Positions 32,357 through 38,483 of a DNA stretch of 39,252 nt are shown here, piece by piece. Origin of the DNA: a bacterium (lineage in GTDB: Bacteria; SM23-81; DAOVCL01); contig JAOZPP010000025.1 in assembly GCA_029932675.1 (NCBI GenBank), forward strand, positions 1-39,252, in the 5' to 3' direction. The position numbers were made by a program, and so were the translations under genes. Positions within the stretch are counted from its first letter, which is position 1, and every line of letters starts with the position of its first letter. A model generated the notes under the pieces. That model saw only the letters and a program-made list of their open reading frames with translations. It did no database searches and was not told where the DNA came from.

Positions 32357-32479
32357 GGCTAAAGGGGCTAAGCCTTTTCAAGAAGTGAGGGCGGAGCAAT
32401 CCGCGCAAGCCCAGGATTGCGGAGCACCAGAGGGGCAGTGAAACCCCTTGGAGCATTTGGCCCCCCAGGGGGCTAAATG
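32357..32479 (+). ncRNA. Structured intergenic element, copy C
   Basis: Third member of the family, after rpmB. Core CAATCC-N3-CAAG-N3-AGGA at 32397-32416, with CAATCC pairing exactly to GGATTG. The second hairpin is CCA-AGGGG / CCCCT-TGG (32427-32451, loop containing GTGAAA). The last is a 12-bp stem (32454-32465 with 32468-32479, one G-T pair) on a two-base loop. That last stem could also help end the rpmB transcript, though no T-run follows. A separate very strong promoter starts 25 bp downstream. Confidence 0.55.
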
Positions 32480-32503
32480 TCTGTGAAGCCCGCCAGAAAT
32501 CCC

Positions 32504-32531
32504 TTGACACACCTGAACGGATGAATATAAT
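32504..32531 (+). promoter_or_regulatory. Consensus sigma-70 promoter before the transglycosylase gene
   Basis: TTGACA at 32504-32509 and TATAAT at 32526-32531 are both perfect consensus hexamers, 16 bp apart. It is the strongest promoter match in the window. The transcript would have a leader of about 235 nt before the ATG at 32773. Confidence 0.75.
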
Positions 32532-32648
32532 TAGGTAGGGCTGTGTCAGTCGGCAGATCCGATCTAATGGTAAAATTATCCCCTCTTACTTCCTGACCAG
32601 TCTGTATGAAACCACCGAAAAACCATCTGATTGTTGAGCGTTCAATAG

Positions 32649-32698
32649 GGTAAACCATTGCTTGCTCCCACCCACTGTTTTGAGGCTACAGGTTTACC
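32649..32698 (+). other. Hairpin in the transglycosylase leader
   Basis: GGTAAACC (32649-32656) is perfectly complementary to GGTTTACC (32691-32698) across a 34-nt loop. It lies in the long leader made by the promoter at 32504-32531 and ends about 75 bases before the start codon. No known riboswitch motif was recognised. Confidence 0.35.
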
Positions 32699-32772
32699 TC
32701 ATCCCCCAAGGATTGTTATTAGAATTTTTAAAAGGACCTCCCTATATCTGCATTATCTGTAAAGGAGGCAAA

Positions 32773-33942
32773 ATGGTAAGAAGATGGCTTATCATTTCCT
32801 GTCTGCTTCTTTCCCTCGTCCAGATCTCATACTCCCAACAAACATATGAAGAGTGGCTCCGTCAGGAGCAGAAGGAGTATGCCCAATTCACCGAAGAGGT
32901 AACCAAGGAATACGAGGCTTTCCTTAGAGCGGACAGCATTGCCTATGCCCAGTTCAGGTATGAGGTAGAGCAGAAATGGGACAAATTCGCTGGTTCAACT
33001 AAAAAGGACTGGGTGGAATATGGTGATAACCTAAATTCCCGCACCATAGTTGATTTCGAGAAAGGCGAAGCCAAAGTCGAGGTGATAGTGAGCGAGGAAC
33101 AAGCTAAGTCTCAGCCCCAGTTGGCAACGGAGAACCTGACCAAGGCGGTTGAGGAATTGGTTACCGATAAGGGCAAGACAATGGACTACCAAGTCAAGGA
33201 TCAAAAGCCTCAACCGTTAGGCTCTACGCCAGTCTTAGAAGGGCAACTGAAAGATGAAAAGGGAAAACCGGTAACAGCAAAAAACGCCCTCTCCTTTGCC
33301 AGGGAAATTGTCAAAAAAGTGAAGAAGAAGGTATTTCCATCAAAGGATGGGCTCAAACGGGTGAAGCTCACCGTCACCTTTCCCCTGGTTCCTAACCATA
33401 TTAGAATTCGTGCCCAACGATATCTGGAGACCGTGCGTAGATATGCACAGAAATACGAACTCGATCTCAGATTGGTCTTCGCCGTAATTCACACCGAATC
33501 CTACTTCAATCCCAAGGCCAGATCTAATGTCCCAGCCTATGGGCTGATGCAGTTGGTCCCTACTTCCGGGGCAAGGGAGGCTTACATATTTATTCACAAA
33601 CAAGATAGGTTACTCCCCCCCAATTATCTTTATAACCCCCAGAACAACATCGAACTGGGATGCGCCTATCTGCATATCCTGGGCAACAATTACTTTGGGA
33701 AGATAAGCGATCCAACCAGCAGACGCTACTGTATGATAAGTGCCTACAACACAGGCCCCGGAAATGTGAGCAAAGCCCTCATTGGTTCGAGAAAGCTAAA
33801 CCGAGCGATAGAACGGATAAATCAGATGGAGGCTAAAAAAGTATTTCAAAAGCTCAAACGGAATCTCCCTTATGAGGAAACCAGGAATTACCTGGTAAAG
33901 GTGGACAAACGGATGAACCTCTATGATGAGTGGAAAGAATAA
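32773..33942 (+). CDS. MltC-like lytic murein transglycosylase
   Basis: Exported peptidoglycan-cleaving enzyme of 389 residues. A signal peptide (1-23, ending ISYS) is followed by a charged coiled segment. An MltC N-terminal-like domain follows (WDKFAGSTKKDWVEYGDNLN, then RTIVDFEKGEAKVEVIV at about 70-110). An SLT domain occupies about 225-345, with catalytic Glu in VIHTESYFNPKA, AYGLMQLVP and MISAYNTGPGNV. E. coli MltC is a lipoprotein; here no lipobox cysteine follows the signal sequence. I use the ATG at 32773 (AAAGGAGG five bases before) instead of an in-frame TTG at 32662 that would put 37 residues before the signal peptide. Confidence 0.86.
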   Translation: MVRRWLIISCLLLSLVQISYSQQTYEEWLRQEQKEYAQFTEEVTKEYEAFLRADSIAYAQFRYEVEQKWDKFAGSTKKDWVEYGDNLNSRTIVDFEKGEAKVEVIVSEEQAKSQPQLATENLTKAVEELVTDKGKTMDYQVKDQKPQPLGSTPVLEGQLKDEKGKPVTAKNALSFAREIVKKVKKKVFPSKDGLKRVKLTVTFPLVPNHIRIRAQRYLETVRRYAQKYELDLRLVFAVIHTESYFNPKARSNVPAYGLMQLVPTSGAREAYIFIHKQDRLLPPNYLYNPQNNIELGCAYLHILGNNYFGKISDPTSRRYCMISAYNTGPGNVSKALIGSRKLNRAIERINQMEAKKVFQKLKRNLPYEETRNYLVKVDKRMNLYDEWKE

Positions 33943-34039
33943 ACGGTGACTATGATCGGGAACTTCCCTTAGCCGTAGTGAAATGATCGGTTTTAAAGAC
34001 TGACCATAAAGGGCATAAGCTTGATGGTATAGGAATTCC

Positions 34040-34135
34040 CATTTTGGACAGAGACAAACGCAGATTGTCATAACTTTAGTATAGATTTTCTGCAGCCATC
34101 TTAGAAAATCTGCGAACTACCATTTTAAGAGGCTC
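34040..34135. repeat. Palindromic CGCAGATT-type repeat before the second PIN gene
   Basis: CGCAGATT (34059-34066) and AATCTGCG (34107-34114) are exact complements. A nested AGATTTTCT / AGAAAATCT pair (34083-34091 and 34103-34111) adds a 9-bp hairpin. The words match the CAGATT/CTGCG repeats at 36838-37075 and 38036-38310. Confidence 0.6.
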
Positions 34136-34136
34136 T

Positions 34137-34589
34137 ATGATTACCATCTACTTAGATACATCCGTAATCAGTTCCTATTTTGATATGAGAAATCCGGAAC
34201 GCATGGAACTTACCCGTTATTTCTGGAAAGAGTTACCCAGATTCAAAAGCTACATATCTGACATCACCGCTGCGGAAGTTGCTGCCACTCCTGATGCTGA
34301 ACTACGCGAAAGTATGCGAGCCCTGATAACTCCGCTTCTCCCACCTCTCACTATTACTACTGAAGCCCTTGAATTAGCCGAGGAATACATAAAAGGAGGG
34401 GCAATCCCCAAGGGTTATCCTGAAGATGCTCAACATATTGCAGTGGCCACAGTGAAAGGGATTCGCTATTTGACTAGTTGGAATTTCAAACACATCGTCA
34501 GGGAAAGGACAAAAGCAGTGGTAAACCTGATAAATATTAGGTCCGGCTATGGGGAGTTGAAAATAGTTACTCCTCCGGAGTTGGTATAA
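34137..34589 (+). CDS. PIN-domain toxin, VapC family (second locus)
   Basis: Predicted RNase of 150 residues. Acidic residues fit the PIN fold: Asp in TIYLDTSVISSYFD, Glu in DITAAEVAAT, Asp in PEDAQHIAVATV, and the TSWNFKHI signature frequent in VapC toxins. Unlike the first PIN locus, no antitoxin lies upstream. A small gene follows 15 bp downstream and may be its partner. A palindromic repeat lies directly upstream, and the surrounding region is accessory in character. Start ATG at 34137 has no strong ribosome binding site. Confidence 0.8.
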   Translation: MITIYLDTSVISSYFDMRNPERMELTRYFWKELPRFKSYISDITAAEVAATPDAELRESMRALITPLLPPLTITTEALELAEEYIKGGAIPKGYPEDAQHIAVATVKGIRYLTSWNFKHIVRERTKAVVNLINIRSGYGELKIVTPPELV

Positions 34590-34604
34590 GGAGGTGAAAG
34601 TAAG

Positions 34605-34817
34605 GTGAAGAGAAGTTTTAAAATACCGGAAAAGATAAAGAGAAAAATTGAAAGGGAATTCCCCTCTGATTTCGCCCTTCAACAAGTCCATTTTGCCAGG
34701 GCAATCTTGAGAGAGGAAACCAAGGGGATGTCAAAGAACGAGCTTGTGGCCTTCTACAAAAGGAAAGCTTCTGACCTTAATCCACCAAAGAAGCCAAGAA
34801 GTAAAGTCGGATTTTAG
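34605..34817 (+). CDS. Small basic protein next to the PIN toxin, possible partner
   Basis: A 70-residue, lysine-rich protein starting at a GTG with AAGGAGG about ten bases upstream. It is almost all helix (KIPEKIKRKIEREF, then LQQVHFARAILREETKGMSK). I recognise no family. It starts 15 bp after the PIN gene, so it is likely cotranscribed. A toxin-first, antitoxin-second order occurs in some systems, which makes this a candidate antitoxin, but this is inference only. Confidence 0.5.
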   Translation: MKRSFKIPEKIKRKIEREFPSDFALQQVHFARAILREETKGMSKNELVAFYKRKASDLNPPKKPRSKVGF

Positions 34818-34977
34818 GTGGCCTCCTGGATCGACGATTGGTGGGGGAAAACTCTGTCAACGCAGAAACCTGACGGCACAAGTAGGAACTGTGCAAACCT
34901 GCGTCCCATAATGCTTGCGCCGAAGGTGTGTTAAGTTTTCGGTCGAAGAATTTGTAGGAAAAATGAGCAAGCAGGTC

Positions 34978-35314
34978 GAATGCTGATGGCCAGATCAAGT
35001 TGATCTTTCCCAACTGGTTTGACCAAGATAACTATATCCGAAAAAATCATGTGTATTCTATCGGTGATAAGAGCTACCCATTCAACTTCACTATTACCTC
35101 TCCCTATGGCACAGAGATTATCAAGGCAATAGCGTCAACTGTTCCCTTTGAGGGCACACAGGATAGGATTGCCCAATCCCCAAACCTCTATATAGTAGGC
35201 AAGGCTAACCGTGAAAACATCAGGGGAATTCTAAACCGTGGTTTGGCGGTGAAAGCTAAGAAGGGTAGAGTTGCTGAGGCAATGTGTGTTTATACGATTG
35301 TGAAGGGACTTTAG
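34978..35314 (+). pseudogene. Eroded C-terminal fragment of a DUF4384 protein
   Basis: The frame reads NADGQIKLIFPNWFDQDN, then TSPYGTEIIKAIASTVPFE and ends AMCVYTIVKGL. This matches the second half of a DUF4384 domain (compare LSNGQVRVLFPN in the intact gene at 37103-38023). Similarity begins abruptly at about 34978; no signal peptide, first half or ribosome binding site precedes it. An ATG at 35000 could start a 104-residue product but would cut into the domain. I therefore read it as a remnant of a larger gene, rather than an intact small protein. The DNA at 34818-34977 before it shows nothing else recognisable. Confidence 0.6.
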
Positions 35315-35371
35315 GATGATTTAGACCAGACCAATCACTGGTAGTAACTACTGCGGAAATCCAAAAATATG
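35315..35371. other. Spacer between the DUF4384 fragment and the LPP20 promoter
   Basis: No feature seen other than the promoter that follows directly. Confidence 0.3.
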
Positions 35372-35400
35372 TTGCCATTTTTGCTCCAGAGGTTTATAAT
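35372..35400 (+). promoter_or_regulatory. Predicted promoter of the LPP20-like gene cluster
   Basis: TTGCCA at 35372-35377 and a consensus TATAAT at 35395-35400, spaced 17 bp. Leader to the GTG at 35472 is about 65 nt. Confidence 0.65.
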
Positions 35401-35471
35401 TTTCACCAGGATCCTCTCTCAAATGAAGGCTTTTGCAAATAGACCTTAAAACCTTTAACCAAGGAGGGAAA

Positions 35472-36047
35472 GTGAGAGAGCTTAAGCTCTTTGTGGTTCT
35501 TCTGCTGGCCGGAATTCTAGCCTCCTGCGCCGGATCATCGCAGAAGGTCAAACCTGGTTCCAGTGGCCCCTGCCCTGAGTGGTTCTCTAACATTCCTGAG
35601 GACCCCAACTACTTCTTCGGTGCAGCCACAGCGGTCTCCCGTGATCTACAGATAGCCATTAACAAAGCCAAGACCGAAGGGACAGCCGAAATCGCCAAGC
35701 AGGTGGAACTGCACATTAGCGGATTAACCAAGAAATTTGACGAAGAGGTAGGCCTGGGCCAGGACGCTAACCTCTATGCAAAATATACGCAGGCCACCAA
35801 AATCGTCGTCGATCAAACCTTAAGAGGAGTGAAGGTCAGGTATCAGAACACCAAACAGGAGGGAACCGGGTGGAGAGCCTGTGTGCTTATGGAATGCAAC
35901 CTCAACGAAGTGGACAAAGGGCTTGTGGATGGCATTAGCAAAGATCGGGAGATGTATATCCGTTTCCGGGATTCTCAGACCTTTAAGGAACTGGAAAAGG
36001 AAATAGAAAAATATAGGCAATACAAGAAGGAGCAAAGGCTTCCCTAA
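35472..36047 (+). CDS. LPP20-family lipoprotein
   Basis: Predicted lipoprotein of 191 residues: signal peptide with lipobox LASC (Cys19), then the LPP20 domain (CPEWFSNIPEDPNYFFGAAT, then INKAKTEGTAEIAKQVELHI at about 33-110) and a charged C-terminal helix (KELEKEIEKYRQYKKEQ). The start is a GTG at 35472 behind AAGGAGGG. An earlier in-frame start at 35433 would add 13 residues before the signal peptide. LPP20 proteins are surface lipoproteins named from Helicobacter; their molecular role is unclear. It opens a cluster with a second LPP20-like protein and a DUF4384 protein, a combination I take as functionally linked. Confidence 0.8.
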   Translation: MRELKLFVVLLLAGILASCAGSSQKVKPGSSGPCPEWFSNIPEDPNYFFGAATAVSRDLQIAINKAKTEGTAEIAKQVELHISGLTKKFDEEVGLGQDANLYAKYTQATKIVVDQTLRGVKVRYQNTKQEGTGWRACVLMECNLNEVDKGLVDGISKDREMYIRFRDSQTFKELEKEIEKYRQYKKEQRLP

Positions 36048-36063
36048 ATCTCTTGATAGATAT

Positions 36064-36834
36064 GTGGTTAGGTGGATAAAGGGTTTCCTTCTTCTGGGGT
36101 TTGGTTTCCTTTTAATCTGCGGGTGTGGAAAGGTTTTGGTAAGGAGGGAGGCACCCCAAGGGGGCCAGGTTTATCCTCACTGGTTTATGGAGATGCCCCT
36201 CCGGCGAGGAGCGATCTTCGCCGTGGGGTATTCTCCAGTTTATATGAACATAAAGTCATCTTGGCAAGAGGCCAGGCGTAATGGCCTCTTGAACTTGGCC
36301 AAGGCATATTGGGTATCTATACGAGGGCAACAAGCATTTGTCTCTGGGCTGACGGGGACAGCTTACAGGGGCAGCACCCTCTCCGTGGAAGTTGACTCCA
36401 TCCAACTGAAAATGCTCAAGTCCAAGCTAACCTGCTTGGACAGTGCTCAGATAGGTGGGATGGTAATCGTCCTGGTAAGCACTAAGGAAATCGCTGTTGA
36501 CAACACTCCTGCCCCCTCGAAGTCTAAACCCACCTGGATAGAAAAATTACCTTTTAGTCCTGACTACGATTATGCCCGCGGCGTTTCCCCCAAATATCTT
36601 CACGAATCCAACTCCTGGCTGGAGGCTGAGCGGAGGGCCAGAATCCAACTTGCCTGGGAGCAGAGGACAAAACTACAACAGCTTCGGCAAAAAGGAAAGC
36701 TCAGCTTCCACCAGGTGACGGTGGAGAGCACTGGTGTGATCCTCCGGGAAGCTCAGATAGTGGCTCGCTGGATAGATCCAGAGACGGGGGTGCACTGGGT
36801 TTTAGCCCGTTGCCCAAAAAGGACAACCCCATAA
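36064..36834 (+). CDS. LPP20-like lipoprotein, possibly two-domain
   Basis: A 256-residue predicted lipoprotein with lipobox LICGC. Two segments resemble each other and the LPP20 start. YPHWFMEMPLRRGAIFAVGYSP is at about 37-58 and TWIEKLPFSPDYDYARGVSP at about 156-175. Each is followed by a WQEARRN or WLEAERRA helix. This suggests an internal duplication of the domain. It follows the first LPP20 gene by 16 bp. The GTG start at 36064 lacks a clear ribosome binding site, so the exact start is uncertain by a few codons. Confidence 0.68.
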   Translation: MVRWIKGFLLLGFGFLLICGCGKVLVRREAPQGGQVYPHWFMEMPLRRGAIFAVGYSPVYMNIKSSWQEARRNGLLNLAKAYWVSIRGQQAFVSGLTGTAYRGSTLSVEVDSIQLKMLKSKLTCLDSAQIGGMVIVLVSTKEIAVDNTPAPSKSKPTWIEKLPFSPDYDYARGVSPKYLHESNSWLEAERRARIQLAWEQRTKLQQLRQKGKLSFHQVTVESTGVILREAQIVARWIDPETGVHWVLARCPKRTTP

Positions 36835-36837
36835 AAG

Positions 36838-37075
36838 GGACACAGATTGCCGCAGATGAATGCCGATTAAGTCCTTCTTAATACTTTGACCAGAGAAAAT
36901 GCTGATTACCGGCTACTGACCACTGACATCTGTGCACATCTGCGTCATCAGCGTCCTATTTTAGAACACAGATTCCCGCTGATAAACGCTGATGGAATTC
37001 TCTCTAATCCCTTTGCCTGTTTGCTTGTCTCCATAATCTCTGCTTTTATCTGTGTGTATCTGCGTCCTATTTCAT
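36838..37075. repeat. Two palindromic ACACAGAT/CGCAGAT repeat units
   Basis: Unit one runs from GGACACAGATTGCCGCAGAT (36838 on) to ATCTGTGCACATCTGCGTC and CAGCGTCC (to about 36957). Unit two runs from AACACAGATTCCCGCTGAT (36965 on) to ATCTGTGTGTATCTGCGTCC (to 37068). Each unit has left-arm words whose reverse complements appear in its right arm. They fill the gap between the second LPP20-like gene and the DUF4384 gene. Confidence 0.7.
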
Positions 37076-37102
37076 AGCCTGTAAACCATCACCAAAGGGC
37101 TT

Positions 37103-38023
37103 ATGAAAAAGCTATTGTTTTCGATCTTAATGCTCTATTCCCTACCCTGTTGGCTTTTGATCACCGGCCAGGCAGCCCCGGCCAAAGATCAAGGATCAGG
37201 GGAATCCCAGGCAAGCAAGGGCTCTTCCTCCCTTGAGCCTGGGGAATGTAGGTGGGTGACGGTGACCTCTAAGATCTATGGCCTTGGTCGCACTCCAGAG
37301 GAGGCCAAGCAAGAGGCTCTACAAGAGGCAAGGAAGTTGGCCATAGAGCAGGTCTTAGGGGTAAAGATCCAAGAAGTGCAGCAGCTCTTCAAGGGCGAAA
37401 CTAACGAGAAGATTTATGACAACTTCTCCCAGCTAATCCACTCCGAGGTTTCGGGGAAAATTACCAAGGAAAAGGAACCCATATACAGATCCTTCTTTGA
37501 GAACCAGATACCCATCTACACCTGCCGATTGACGGCCAGGGTCTGTGCGGAGAAGGGGAAACTTAATCCTGGGTTTAAGGTCAACCTCATTTTGAACCAC
37601 AAGGACAATATCTACCGGGAAGGGGATGATCTCATCCTTAGGGTTCTCCCCTCCAAGGACTGTTATCTAACGATATTCAATGTCCTCTCCAATGGCCAGG
37701 TGAGGGTCTTATTCCCCAACGAGATGATGCCCGAAAATAGAGTCACCGCAAACAGGTGGTTTTCAATTCCCTCTGAGGCCGATCTTGCTCAGGGTATCCA
37801 TTTCCGTATGGGGCTTCTGCCTGACAAGGATGAGGATTTGGAAGAAATCTTAGTGGTGGCCACTCTTCGGGAATGCCCCTTCATCACCGGCACCAAATCA
37901 AGCGATGGCTTCAGCTTCATCCCTACCTATCAGGGAGCATTTGTCGAATTGAACAAGTGGCTAATAGGTATCCCCAGAGGGGAGCGTGCTGAAGCACAGG
38001 TGATCTATAGGATTATTCAATGA
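37103..38023 (+). CDS. Exported DUF4384 domain protein
   Basis: A 306-residue protein with a signal peptide (1-25) and an N-terminal domain with the pattern GLGRTPEEAKQEALQEARKLAIEQVLG, as in LPP20/FlgT-like N-terminal modules. A DUF4384 domain follows at about 165-285 (DLILRVLPSKDCYLTIFNVL, SNGQVRVLFPN). DUF4384 occurs in secreted or periplasmic proteins, often next to LPP20-like lipoproteins or peptidases, and its function is not established. It has the same domain as the broken fragment 2 kb upstream. Repeats lie on both sides of the gene. The ATG at 37103 directly begins the signal peptide. Confidence 0.78.
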   Translation: MKKLLFSILMLYSLPCWLLITGQAAPAKDQGSGESQASKGSSSLEPGECRWVTVTSKIYGLGRTPEEAKQEALQEARKLAIEQVLGVKIQEVQQLFKGETNEKIYDNFSQLIHSEVSGKITKEKEPIYRSFFENQIPIYTCRLTARVCAEKGKLNPGFKVNLILNHKDNIYREGDDLILRVLPSKDCYLTIFNVLSNGQVRVLFPNEMMPENRVTANRWFSIPSEADLAQGIHFRMGLLPDKDEDLEEILVVATLRECPFITGTKSSDGFSFIPTYQGAFVELNKWLIGIPRGERAEAQVIYRIIQ

Positions 38024-38035
38024 CTACAGGTTCAA

Positions 38036-38127
38036 TAGGACGCAGATTTTCACAGAAGAACACAGATTCTCAGGATTTACAAGAATTATCTGGCAAGATC
38101 AGCGTCCATCTGTGTTCAAAATGGGAG
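38036..38127. repeat. Palindromic repeat unit, copy 3
   Basis: Starts GGACGCAGATTTTCACAG and AACACAGATTCTCAGGATTT, ends ATCAGCGTCCATCTGTGTTC. The end is the reverse complement of words in the start. Closely resembles the unit at 38205-38310, including the shared TTTACAAGAATTATC middle. Confidence 0.75.
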
Positions 38128-38137
38128 TTCCCTTGTG

Positions 38138-38161
38138 CTGTCAGGGCTCCTGCCCTGACAG
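38138..38161. repeat. Perfect 10-bp hairpin between repeat units
   Basis: CTGTCAGGGC and GCCCTGACAG are exact complements on a TCCT loop. A second perfect hairpin, GCCACC-GA-GGTGGC, lies at 38178-38191. They resemble REP-type hairpins and separate the two palindromic repeat units. Confidence 0.7.
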
Positions 38162-38204
38162 AGTATTAGCCGAGGGTGCCACCGAGGTGGCGGAAAAACT
38201 ATTT

Positions 38205-38310
38205 ATGGAACGCAAATTTCACAGATCAACGCAGATTCTTGGAATTTACAAGAATTATCCGTTAAAATCAGCGTCTATCCGTGTCCAAAGTGGAAGTCTT
38301 GTTCCATGGA
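38205..38310. repeat. Palindromic repeat unit, copy 4
   Basis: GGAACGCAAATTTCACAGAT, CAACGCAGATTCTTGGAATT and a right arm with AATCAGCGTCTATCCGTGTCC. Same layout and shared middle as the unit at 38036-38127, so the two are diverged direct copies. Confidence 0.72.
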
Positions 38311-38483
38311 CTTAGCTGCTTCTGAGGGGTTGATTTTCCAACGGGATAAACAAGGTTTACAAGACTTCTATTTATCCTGATCATCCTGTCGATTCTGTCT
38401 AAAAGATGGTAGCCTCTTTCTACCAGGGCAAATCCCTACTGGCGTATACACAAATAATCGAGGGGAGGGATAGTATTTTACAT

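Larger units (their letters stand above)
38024..38483. other. Repeat-filled intergenic region
   Basis: Contains two palindromic repeat units, two short perfect hairpins and, at about 38343-38402, a GGATAAACAAGGTTTACAAG...TTTATCCTGATCATCCTGTC segment, itself an inverted-repeat type common in environmental genomes. A 67-residue frame at 38112-38315 runs through these repeats and is not a gene. Confidence 0.6.

Noticed and set aside
34387-34425. GGGGCAATCCCCAAGG in the second PIN gene as a fourth copy of the structured element
   Set aside because: It lies in coding sequence, lacks the rest of the core and hairpins, and is probably coincidence.
38112-38315. Open frame of 67 codons
   Set aside because: It passes through palindromic repeats and hairpins and has no protein-like character.
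34040-38400. CRISPR array
   Set aside because: The repeats are palindromic, irregularly spaced and diverged, with no constant-length spacers and no cas genes.
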